DNA of 10,013 bases from NCBI GenBank assembly GCA_946803715.1, contig CAMPET010000001.1, forward strand, positions 953,743 through 963,755. The letters are read 5' to 3'. Below are positions 1 to 6,993 of the stretch, piece after piece (within the stretch, counting starts at the first letter, position 1; every line of letters starts with the position of its first letter). The stretch is from Beroe ovata (lineage: Eukaryota; Ctenophora; Nuda; Beroida; Beroidae). A model generated the notes under the pieces. The model did no database searches. It was not told where the DNA came from and saw only the letters and a list, made by a program, of their open reading frames with translations. A program made the translations under genes and the position numbers.

Positions 1-662
1 ACTTGGTCTATTGTACTTTCTTGGACTTGATCTTTGCATCTTCTTCGTCGTGTAACCTCCTCTGTTATTAGCCAATCCATTCCAGCATCATGAATGATTT
101 CCAGAAAATCTTTTTGGAAAACCAGTGATCTATTTATCGATTCAGAGGGTCCTTCTAGTGTTCCGGCTACCCAGGACACATTTGGACAGTTGAAATCACC
201 CAATAGCAATTTCTCGGACTCACTCTTGACTTTTGTGGCAAAATATTCCAAGAATTGTGCATTTTGGGAATCATTCAAAGACATTGACCGATAAAAACAG
301 CCAATGAGGATGTTGCCAACATCGGTCTGCAGGGTCACAGATGTAGAATCTATCCCCTTGTCATGACTATCCTCCAAAACAGACAGCTTATCACTGATAT
401 AAATTGCAGAACCTCCTTTATCACTGGTAGGTCTACCTTCTTTAGATTGGTCTAATTTGAATGACCTGTTTCCTAAGAACAACTTAAAACCAGGAAGTTG
501 AATTTCAGCATCCTCTAAATCATTTGAGAAATGTGTTTCAGTAATGCATTTTACATCAAGTTTCTTACTCTCAGCTAGAACCTAAAGTTCAGCCATTTTG
601 CCATACAAGCCATTTGCATTTGTATAAAACACTCTCACATGCTTTGAGCTAGCATCTGGATC
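1..662 (-). pseudogene. LINE ORF2 endonuclease domain, stop-interrupted and partial
   Basis: This is the AP-endonuclease-like domain that nicks target DNA for LINE insertion. On the minus strand from 662 it reads YTNANGLYGKM near its start, then ITETHF with the catalytic Glu codon at 537-539, CFYR in the middle, and GDFNCPNVSW with the Asp at 195-197 and Asn at 189-191. Relative to ORF1 it is in the -1 frame and open slightly upstream of the ORF1 stop, so the two frames overlap a little. An in-frame TAG at 582-584 interrupts it about 27 codons in, between the Asn and Glu motifs. The downstream domain end, and any reverse transcriptase, lie outside the window. Confidence 0.85.
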
Positions 663-664
663 AC

Positions 665-1261
665 TTATAGGGTTTGAATCGATTTTTGTTGTTGATGTTG
701 TTGGATTCGTTTTCTTCTTTCTAGCCTCAGAAAAAACTTAGCATCACGGTCTCCTTTGCACAGGTCTTCATTTATCCAATGAATACCTTGATTAAATCCT
801 TTTCCATCATTGTGCCAATAGTTTGAGGCTTCAACAGTTTTCAATACTGCTACCAATGGTCTTGGAAGAATTCCCCCTGATTCATCTTTTCTTACCCTTC
901 CAGCTCTGAAACAAGTAACAACATCTTTAGGGTTCAACCCCAATTTTTCAGAGCATATGTAGCTCAGGTCATGAGCTTTCCGCTGCTCACCATTCATAGA
1001 TGGTGCAGCCTCAGGAACTTTTGAAATGACAATGTTCTTTTTCCTTCGTTCTCTTTCAAAATTCTCCACGTTGATAGTCTGGCAAACATTCTTGACCAGT
1101 GCTGGAGCAGCAGCAGCTTCAATTACCTCTTTGTGCCCTGTTTTAACTGCTTCAGCATAGTTTTTGACATCATTCTTAACAGTACTCTGTACAGCTTTGG
1201 ATGCTGACACAACCTCTTCCTTGACTAAGGCTATGTCTTCCCTCACAGATTTGAGTTCTTC
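665..1261 (-). CDS. LINE ORF1 protein, 5'-truncated
   Basis: This is the nucleic-acid-binding ORF1 protein of a LINE, which coats element RNA in the ribonucleoprotein. Just after the N comes a charged heptad-like stretch beginning EELKSVREDI, consistent with the trimerising coiled coil. The RRM-like core follows, marked by RRKKNIVISKVPE, then CFRAGRV, RPLVAVLK and the C-terminal WINEDLCKGDRDAKFFLRLE, a pattern typical of ORF1s in this group. It ends QTL-stop at 665-667. The open frame continues upstream to an ATG at 1393, but about 43 residues of that extension lie across the N at 1262 in an unrelated inverted-repeat segment, so the true start is missing. No internal stops remain in the kept part. 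Confidence 0.75.
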   Translation of the reverse strand, partial: EELKSVREDIALVKEEVVSASKAVQSTVKNDVKNYAEAVKTGHKEVIEAAAAPALVKNVCQTINVENFERERRKKNIVISKVPEAAPSMNGEQRKAHDLSYICSEKLGLNPKDVVTCFRAGRVRKDESGGILPRPLVAVLKTVEASNYWHNDGKGFNQGIHWINEDLCKGDRDAKFFLRLERRKRIQQHQQQKSIQTL

Positions 1262-1267
1262 NTATTT

Positions 1268-1659
1268 TTTCCACCCAGCCTGGCCGCGAAGCGGCCTAAA
1301 AAGGCATAAGGTGGTTAGGAATTTGGAGATTTTGGTGAAGATAGTGGGGTTGGTAGGATGGTCGTATGCGGTGGTCCCTCCTTTATAAAACATGTGGGCC
1401 GGAGCTATTTACCAGTTAATCATAAATGGTTTTGTGCGCGCGCGACCATTTCAAAGTGTTGTAATAGAAACCACTCCGCACGCAATTGCATGCGCGCAAT
1501 TGGTTATAAATAACCAATTTTATGAAATGCGCGGCGTCGTGGATTGGCCGTTGAAATAAGGCAAAAAGATCGCGCAATTGGCAATGCGGCCCAATTACAA
1601 ATTAGTCAGACCTTAGAATTTAAATTTTAACCTGATTGCTTTTAAAGGCTGGGTGGAAA
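1268..1659. repeat. ~390-bp segment bounded by 14-bp inverted repeats
   Basis: The sequence tttccacccagcct at 1268-1281 recurs as its exact reverse complement at 1646-1659, giving a non-coding unit of about 390 bp. Inside are a perfect GGCCGC-GAA-GCGGCC hairpin (1282-1296), a 9-bp stem AATTGGTTA/TAACCAATT with a TAAA loop (1498-1519) and several CGCG clusters. It may be a non-autonomous DNA transposon. No clear target duplication can be read because the N at 1262 lies 6 bases outside the left arm. It encodes no protein I can support. Confidence 0.5.
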
Positions 1660-1968
1660 TATAACGCCCGCCTGTCGGGAATAACGGGCGTAATTCTTGT
1701 TGATTTAGGTCTTAGATTTTTTGTAATCGGCGTTCAAAGTTGGGAAAAGTGTTCTGAAAAACTACTCGACTATGCAATATAGAAGAAAATGGCGTTGCTA
1801 CACAACGTAGGAGTTGCATGTGAATATCAAGTGAAAGTGAGCGCGCGTCAATGTTATTGCCATTTTGTTGTTCTATTGTTTTGATATGTTTCAATTTTTA
1901 TGCTTCACTTATTCAATGATTTAACTTATCAAATTCACTCAGTATACGAAATTAAGAGTACCACACCC
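1660..1968. other. Non-coding stretch with one short hairpin
   Basis: No gene is visible here. A 7-bp stem acgcccg/cgggcgt at 1664-1691 with a 14-nt loop is the only structure seen. The remainder is AT-rich sequence, with a 60-residue minus-strand ORF that shows no recognisable motif. Confidence 0.4.
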
Positions 1969-1986
1969 ACTCGACAGGTTTTCTAA
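1969..1986 (+). mobile_element. Isolated Helitron-like right terminus
   Basis: The 18 bases actcgacaggttttctaa match the right ends of the fuller copies at 2598-2615 and 3137-3154. They end in CTAA, which fits the Helitron CTRR 3' rule. Eight bases separate it from the left end of the next copy. It may be the last part of an otherwise lost upstream element. Confidence 0.45.
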
Positions 1987-1994
1987 TATTATTA

Positions 1995-2615
1995 TCCCTA
2001 TTATAATTTGGCATTCTCTCTTTTTAAGTTTTAAACTTATCAACACTACTTATTACAATCAAATTTGAGAAGCGAGGGCCACACTTTGTGGAGATCCTGA
2101 AGAAGAGACTATAATGTCTTGAAACTGTCAGTAGATTTGTGGTGAAAAAGTGTGTGGGTTTGATTCAATTGACTTTGTATCACTGTCTACAATGTTCAAT
2201 CATCTGAAGCTTATTATTATCATTATTATTATGTTCTCTGTGCATTCACTGCGTACTGCGTGTTGCTATGGTAGCGTATGAGTTGCACATGCAAAAAGTA
2301 GCAGCCTGTAGGCTCATTTCTTATGGTGCTGTTTCGATTACGTTGCTCTCTGCCTGTTGATAGGAGAGACAAGAGTTGCACGTGCAGTTTGATGCGCGCG
2401 CAGTATGGTCAGATCTCGAATGATATGTTTCTGCTTTGCACTGAATCATCGACCAGACGGCACACACACTGAGTGACCTGTTGCTGTGATCGCTCTTGAT
2501 CTGGAATCTGGATTTAAGCTACTATGTTCAATATCGTTCACAATACGTTAGTCATTCTATTATCTGATGCACTAATGTTTATCGCGACTACTCGAGTACT
2601 TGACGGGCTCCCTAG
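1995..2615 (+). mobile_element. Helitron-like non-autonomous element, copy 1 (diverged, with nested insertion)
   Basis: The unit starts TCCCTATTATAATTTGG, the same left end as the inverted copy at 5713 reading leftwards, and ends gacgggctccCTAG. TC at the 5' end and CTRR at the 3' end are Helitron hallmarks. The interior from about 2233 onward aligns loosely to the next copy (tgttgctatgg versus tgttgccatgg, and tatggtgctgtttcgattacg versus gatggtgctttgataacg). About 200 bp near the left end have no counterpart there and include a separate repeat at 2047-2185, so that repeat was probably inserted later. There is no Rep/helicase coding, so it is non-autonomous. Confidence 0.55.
2047..2185 (+). 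repeat. Dispersed repeat A, copy nested in the Helitron-like element
   Basis: About 140 bp, starting near tacttattacaatcaaatt and ending near attcaattgactttgtatc, recur in inverted orientation at 4485-4630. The two copies stay alignable over nearly the full length with small indels. Neither has obvious terminal inverted repeats or coding capacity. The family is unknown to me. A 16-nt piece, ctcaaatttgattgta, also recurs at 4245-4260. Confidence 0.7.
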
Positions 2616-3154
2616 TCTATATTATAATTTGGTTGTTTGTTTGTCTTTCTGTATGTCCGTCACTAAATGCACATGCTGATTTTGAAGTTAAAGTGTGTGT
2701 TGCCATGGACACGTGCTACTGCTGTTATAGTGAACTGGAAGCTCAATTCTGATGATGGTGCTTTGATAACGTTTTGGTTTTCGTTGATGGGATGAATGCA
2801 AGTGGGTTCTGATTCGAGCAACGGTCAAATTTTTTCTTGAGTTGACAGTTGGTGCTTCTGCTCTGGAGTTATTCTTTTCGACTCATGGTAGAATACAATG
2901 CTATTTTCGAAAACAATATGCTACAAAAATTGAAACGATTAACGAAAGTCGGACAACTGGGCGGACACCATTTTCTTTGCTTATTCGAAGAAATGGCCGA
3001 ATTGTGATCAAGTGCTCCTTTATAAAATCATCTTTTTTAAATAGGTAGGTACGAAGGATTTTGATCACAGGTCATGTTTAGCTGTCGTTCTAAAGTAACA
3101 TTCTGTTGTCCTTCCAAAGGGTAGTGTATCACGTCCACTTGGCGGGTTTTCTAG
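2616..3154 (+). mobile_element. Helitron-like non-autonomous element, copy 2
   Basis: This 539-bp unit begins TCTATATTATAATTTGG, directly abutting the CTAG of copy 1, and ends ggcgggttttCTAG followed by T. The left end continues gtttgtttgtctttctgt, a T/G-rich pattern common in Helitron/Helentron left termini. Nearly the entire length aligns with the inverted copy at 5186-5713. A 68-codon ORF at 2842-3048 falls inside, but its frame is not kept between copies, so it is not treated as a gene. Confidence 0.65.
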
Positions 3155-3319
3155 TATTACATTTTTCCCAAAACCAAATGAGATTTGGTTGTTNAGATGC
3201 CGCGGGGGGCTTGCCAGCCCCCTGATAAATCATCTATTACAAAATTTCCTTGACCATTTCAATTCCTCCAGGCCACTCAATTTTGTAACTTTTCTATAAA
3301 TTGATATGATTCAGATGCT
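3155..3319. other. Short hairpins around an assembly N
   Basis: Two perfect hairpins flank the N at 3194: AACCAAAT-GAG-ATTTGGTT (3172-3190) and GGGGGCT-TGCC-AGCCCCC (3205-3222). The bases just before the N (tttggttgtt) resemble the Helitron-like left end, so the N may hide a collapsed further copy. No coding is seen. Confidence 0.4.
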
Positions 3320-3425
3320 ATGTTACCTGACCTGTTTCTTGCGCGCTGGCCTTCATCGATTTTTCGGCCTTCGATAAAGGTGCAAACGCGCCGCGTGCAA
3401 GAAACAGTTCAGGTATGAGGTAACA
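3320..3425. repeat. Foldback element, ~106 bp
   Basis: The left arm atgttacctgacctgtttct (running to about 3346) and the right arm (about 3393-3425, ending cagttcaggtatgaggtaaca) are imperfect reverse complements with a small indel. The loop carries two versions of ggccttc(at)cgat. A related piece (ttcggccttcgat, then gcgcgccgcg and gcaag) recurs directly at 3466-3500, showing local duplication. No coding is seen. Confidence 0.6.
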
Positions 3426-3442
3426 TTTTACATTTGACAAAG

Positions 3443-3458
3443 TGACAAGCGCTTGTCA
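3443..3458. repeat. 16-nt perfect palindrome
   Basis: TGACAAGCGCTTGTCA reads the same on both strands. It lies between the foldback element and the MITE. It could be a dimeric protein-binding site or a by-product of the foldback-rich neighbourhood; no function is supported. Confidence 0.4.
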
Positions 3459-3514
3459 TCCCTGTTTCGGCCTTCGATGGAGGCGCGCGCCGCGCGCAAG
3501 ATCAATTTAACAGT

Positions 3515-3609
3515 TGTAGGATTTTACCCTACCGTCGGTGCGCGCGATTTTCAATCCGCCCCTTGCCAGGGATAAAATCCCGCCAGCAAGGGTAGGGTGA
3601 AATCTTACA
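3515..3609. mobile_element. 95-bp MITE with 19-bp TIRs and 10-bp target duplication
   Basis: The left end tgtaggattttaccctacc (3515-3533) and the right end (3591-3609, reverse complement tgtaagatttcaccctacc) agree at 17 of 19 positions. The element is bracketed by perfect direct copies of atttaacagt at 3505-3514 and 3610-3619. An inner palindrome, gggataaaatccc, lies near 3570. Such an arrangement is the footprint of a cut-and-paste DNA transposon derivative. A 9-11-bp duplication is typical of Mutator-like elements and 8 bp of hAT/Merlin, so Mutator-like is favoured. There is no coding. Confidence 0.8.
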
Positions 3610-3619
3610 ATTTAACAGT

Positions 3620-3931
3620 GGACAGATGCAATGACATCCGGCAAAAAATAGACTCAAGCAAAGTCATTTGTTTAATTGGAATTGGTTGTCTGGCGATGCT
3701 AGACCGCTGATGCAAGCCGCGCCGCGCGCGCCGCGAATAAGTTTGGGTCTGAGAATAAGTTTGCGCCGCGCGCGCGCACGCAAGACGAAATTCTCGACAG
3801 GGTCCTGGGTCTATCATCGATCGACAACTGGTCAACAGCCTCAGCACACGTCCTTCGAGAAAACGGCTGAAAAGTTGAAGCAAACTACTATTGCAGAATG
3901 CAGAGTGTATATTACGAAATGATTTTATTGA
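3620..3931. other. CpG-rich non-coding patch
   Basis: No gene is recognised. The segment contains dense CG runs (gccgcgccgcgcgcgccgcg at 3718-3737 and gcgccgcgcgcgcgcacg at 3764-3781) in otherwise AT-rich DNA, and a direct repeat gaataagtttg. Opposing open frames of 92 and 84 codons overlap here. They are low-complexity, Arg/Ala-rich products of the CG runs, and the 92-codon frame enters the MITE end, so both are rejected as genes. Confidence 0.4.
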
Positions 3932-3999
3932 AGTATTTTATTCTCAAGAGTATTTTATTCTCAAGAGTATTTTATTCTCAAGAGTATTTTATTCTCAAG
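3932..3999. repeat. 17-bp minisatellite, four identical copies
   Basis: The unit agtattttattctcaag is repeated four times with no differences, and agt starts a fifth. Perfect identity suggests recent expansion or continuing slippage. Confidence 0.95.
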
Positions 4000-4475
4000 A
4001 GTGAAACCATATTGGAACAACTTGCCAATATCTGTGAGAAGTGCATCCAATTTTAACTCCTCCTAAAGTCTTCTGAAGCAATATAAAATGGAGATCTGAT
4101 AATTTAGGTGTAGCATGTGTCTTCCTTGGTGTTAAAATTATTATTATTAAAATCTGGTATATTTACAGATTGCCTACAATGCACAAATTAGTAACCAAGN
4201 CTCTTATCGTGTCTACTCCCGTTACTTATTCATACATCATGTACCTCAAATTTGATTGTATAAAGCGAGAATGGTGTTAAAAAAGATTGAGGGTCCAACT
4301 TGTTTAGACAATAAAGTCAAGTTTAAGGAGCATTTGAATCACTAATCAGAAAAGAGGTATTAACATCTATGAACCTTCTCTCCACAATTTTTTTATAGTT
4401 TGTATTTTGTAGTACTTTCTAGTACTGGACACCTGAACAGATTAAGGTGGTATTTTTTACTGTTTTTTACAACGT
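4000..4475. other. AT-rich intergenic stretch without a recognised gene
   Basis: Nothing coding can be supported. An N sits at 4200. The 16-mer ctcaaatttgattgta at 4245-4260 matches a piece of repeat A. A 6-bp hairpin, AGTACT-TTCT-AGTACT, lies at 4411-4426. Confidence 0.4.
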
Positions 4476-4484
4476 CTCTATAAT

Positions 4485-4630
4485 AGTGAGACAAAGTCAA
4501 TTGAATCAAAACCACACATTCTTTCACCACAAATCTACTGACAGTTTGAAGACATTACAGTCCCTTCATAGGACCTCCCCAAAGTGTGGCCCTTGCTTAT
4601 CACTTCTCAAATTGATTGTAGTAAGTATTT
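4485..4630 (-). repeat. Dispersed repeat A, inverted second copy
   Basis: Its reverse complement aligns to 2047-2185 (tgtcttcaaactgtcagtag versus tgtcttgaaactgtcagtag, then tttgtggtgaaa and ttgattcaattgactttgt). Unlike the first copy it is not inside a Helitron-like element, which supports A being an independent mobile or dispersed family. A 65-codon ORF over it has no motif and is not retained. Confidence 0.7.
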
Positions 4631-4725
4631 TTTTATTTCTATGAATATTTATGGACAAAAAAGAATAAATTCTACCAGGGTGGTTCCTTATCCCTCCTAT
4701 TTGCTGATAACTTTCATGTGATAAT

Positions 4726-4776
4726 ATTAATTTTGAATCTCTGAGATTAATTTTGAATTAATTTTGAATCTTTGAG
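4726..4776. repeat. ~20-bp tandem repeat, 2.5 copies
   Basis: attaattttgaatctctgag (4726-4745) is followed by a truncated unit (4746-4756) and a third with one change (4757-4776). Confidence 0.7.
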
Positions 4777-4937
4777 ATGATTTGATCATGTCTTGATGAG
4801 TACAAGTGAAAGAAAGTCATTGATCATAAATGAACCTTACAGTTTACACACCTCACTATTCACTACCTAATCAACTGACAGTTTTGGAATTAAAACTTAT
4901 TTCAGCTGAAACTCCATCTTCAGGATCTCTGTGAGAA

Positions 4938-4944
4938 TATAAAG
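4938..4944 (+). promoter_or_regulatory. Possible TATA element upstream of ERICH3-like copy 1
   Basis: tataaag lies about 150 bp before the predicted start codon at 5090. In AT-rich DNA such a motif is expected by chance, so this is only a candidate. Confidence 0.2.
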
Positions 4945-5089
4945 TAGTGGTGTTAAGTTTAAAGCATTATAACTCTTGAATGTTGAAAAATCAATGCACA
5001 CTAGATGATTGGAAATTGTTGTCAGTGAAACCAAGTCTGACGACTGAAGTCAATTGGATCAAGTATAATTGATTTTGAACTCACTGGTT

Positions 5090-6459
5090 ATGAAATTTCT
5101 TGCTGCACATGCAACTGGGTGAGACAATAGTCTTGTGTTACTGTTGCAAATTGCAAGCCATGTCTAATATCATATTATCAATTCACTAGAAAACCCGCCA
5201 TGTGGTCATGATACACTACCCTTTGTAAAGACAACAGGATGTTACTTTAGAACAACAGCTAAACATGACCTGTGATCAAAATCCAACATACTTATTTGAC
5301 CAATGATTTTATGAAGGAGCACTTGATAACAATTCGGCCATTTCTTTGAATAAGCACAAAAATGGTGCTTGCCCGGTTGTCTGACTTTTGTTAATTGTTT
5401 CAATTGTGTTTTTTGAAAATAATATCGTATTTTACCATGAGTCGAAAAGAATAACTGCAGAGCATAAGCAACAACTGCTGTCTGACAACTCAAGAAAAAT
5501 TTGACTTTTGCTCGAATCAGAACCTACTTGCATTCATTCCATCAACGAAAACTAAAACGTTATCGAAGCACCATCATCAGAAATGAGCTCCCAGTTCACT
5601 ATTACAGTAGTAGCACGTGTCCATGGCAACGCGAACTTTAACTTTAAAATCAGCACGTGCATTTCCTGACGGACATAAAGAAAGACAAACAAACAACCAA
5701 ATTATAATAGGGATTGTTTGCTTTGAAAATTCAAAATTGGTTGATGCCCATTGCCCTTTGCCTAGGTCTTTCTATTGCCCTATTATATGATTTCAATGCT
5801 CTCATTTCAGGCTTTTTGATGGCTATAACAGCTTGACAGATGAATATCTTTTGGACTTCTTTAACAACAAAAGAATAAGGAGACATTTGCAAAACATGGG
5901 CCTTGTGAGTACTGTTACTATTATAGGTATTAAATAAACATAAGATGTTAGATAATAATTTGATCCATGATCAATAACTTATTACATTCGTCAATCAATC
6001 TATCATGACAAATTCTTGTTTCCATTTTTAGATTACTAAATGTGGGAAGGTTATTGATGAATCAACCTATCAAACCAGTTTGGCAATCAGGAATATGAAA
6101 GATTTTCAAAGAGCAAAAAAGTCGCAATATCTTACTCAAAGAAAACTTGAATCAAAGGTGATGATTCATGAGTTAATTGTTTCTTTTCTTGTTTTTCAGA
6201 GCCTTTATAGAAAAGGCTGACTTAAATATCATTTTTTGCAGTTGTCTCATGAAGCATCAGTAAGAGACAAACTCATACAAATCCAGAATTTTGAGACTGT
6301 CACTAGGATACGGGTAGGACTTTGCTTCTATGTCAAAAAGCATTAAGCAATATCATAATGTCAATATAGCACCATCACACAGAACAGAATTTTTGTGACT
6401 CAAAATATTTTCAGCATGACCGTGATATCATGAAGAGGAGTAGTGCAGGGCCTGCCTGA
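5090..6459 (+). CDS. ERICH3-like short paralog (copy 1), five exons
   Basis: Exons are 5090-5118, 5811-5904, 6032-6157, 6242-6313 and 6415-6459, all with AG/GT borders, encoding 121 residues. Exon 2 reads YNSLTDEYLLDFFNNKRIRR, the hallmark opening of ERICH3 (glutamate-rich protein 3), a ciliary protein whose known N-terminus has YNSL followed by FNNTRIRRHL. Exon 3 opens ITKCGKVIDE, matching the family ITRSG continuation. The start at 5090 gives MKFLAAHATG in the phase that exon 2 needs. Exon 5 ends in TGA after 14 codons, so the long acidic C-terminal part of ERICH3 is absent. Exon lengths and phases equal those of copy 2, but about half the residues differ, mostly after exon 2. A Helitron-like element fills most of intron 1. 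The gene may be functional as a mini-protein or be decaying. Exons 2-4 are secure; exons 1 and 5 are inferred. Confidence 0.75.
5186..5713 (-). mobile_element. Helitron-like non-autonomous element, copy 3, in intron 1 of ERICH3-like copy 1
   Basis: On the minus strand the unit begins TCCCTATTATAATTTGG, preceded by A, and ends ggcgggttttCTAG, followed by T. This is the Helitron pattern of insertion between A and T without target duplication. It is 528 bp, inverted relative to the copy at 2616-3154 and alignable over its whole length. Removing it leaves an intron of about 160 bp, close to the 200-bp intron 1 of copy 2. An 83-codon ORF inside is not frame-conserved with the other copy. Confidence 0.7.
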
Positions 6460-6472
6460 GGATGGCTGACTA

Positions 6473-6478
6473 AATAAA
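6473..6478 (+). terminator. Polyadenylation signal AATAAA for ERICH3-like copy 1
   Basis: A canonical AATAAA lies 13 bases after the predicted TGA, with a GT-rich stretch (gttaagatgtttgtaag) about 35 bases later. A second AATAAA lies at 6592-6597. This supports the gene ending here rather than continuing under the antisense gene. Confidence 0.5.
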
Positions 6479-6785
6479 CACCAGATTCTAGATTCACTAA
6501 GTTTCATGTTAAGATGTTTGTAAGGGAGCAGCTATCACCTTATTACTTGATGCAAAAAATGCAACCAACCCATCGATTATAAGCGATTTAAAATAAACGC
6601 GTTTCAATCTCCCTTGCCCAGTGAAAAATAGAGATGATATTCAAGTAGACAATTCAGTGAACAATTAGACCATTATCAGATAATTACATGATATAAAAAC
6701 TTTACAAATCATACTTGTTCATATTTCAGGACAAAACTTGATGACCTTTCACTTGGTAGTCTTATTATTCTAGTTATAAAACATG

Positions 6786-6902
6786 AAATAATATACTGTT
6801 ACATTACACCTATGAGGTAAGTATTTGGCATATTTATCGAGGAGAAGCCGAGTGAAATTTGGGCAATACGCACCGAATAGGTGTGATGTAACAATATTAT
6901 TT
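6786..6902. repeat. Foldback/MITE-like element, ~117 bp
   Basis: The core arms tgttacattacacctat (6797-6813) and ataggtgtgatgtaaca (6877-6893) are reverse complements with one mismatch. With a 2-nt indel the match extends through aaataatat on the outside. It lies in the 6460-6993 intergenic stretch between the two convergent genes, where nothing else beyond a second AATAAA is seen. No clear target duplication is visible. Confidence 0.65.
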
Positions 6903-6993
6903 AACGATTGGAAAGCAATCTACTGTTACCGCTACATTTCAACATTTCAATTTTTGAGACATCCACATGAGTTACATAATAAATGTTAATAAG

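Larger units (their letters stand above)
1..1261 (-). mobile_element. 5' part of a CR1/L2-like non-LTR retrotransposon (LINE)
   Basis: Read on the minus strand, this stretch encodes the end of a LINE ORF1 (coiled coil plus RRM-like core). An APE-type endonuclease reading frame follows directly. This order is that of CR1/L2/Jockey-type elements, whose ORF2 continues into reverse transcriptase; that part would lie beyond base 1. The copy is broken: an in-frame TAG lies early in the endonuclease, and the 5' part of ORF1 stops at the N at 1262, past which the sequence belongs to a different repeat. The element is probably inactive. Class I is confident from the two domains; the exact clade is inferred from motif style only. 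Confidence 0.85.

Noticed and set aside
2697-2712. X-box-like gttgccatggacac in the Helitron-like copy as an RFX site.
   Set aside because: The second half-site does not fit the consensus and the sequence belongs to a repeat far from either start codon.
2842-3048. 68-codon ORF similar to the 83-codon ORF at 5242-5493 on the minus strand.
   Set aside because: Similarity is due to the shared Helitron-like repeat. The frames diverge by indels after the first 25 or so residues, so coding is not conserved.
3605-3922. Opposing ORFs of 92 and 84 codons.
   Set aside because: They overlap each other over CG-rich DNA, one enters the MITE terminus, and neither has recognisable motifs.
1969-5713. One large inverted repeat with arms 2047-3154 and 4485-5713.
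   Set aside because: The order of repeat A and the Helitron-like unit is the same in both arms, not mirrored, so these are independent insertions rather than a single inverted duplication.
6730-6816. A possible extra plus-strand exon: acceptor atatttcag at 6729, open frame, strong donor gag|gtaagt at 6817.
   Set aside because: The open frame needs two bases carried over, but exon 4 (6313) ends in phase 0, giving a stop after three codons. The possible donors in exon 5 are all phase 1. The 3' part also overlaps the foldback arm at 6786, so it is most likely a decoy.
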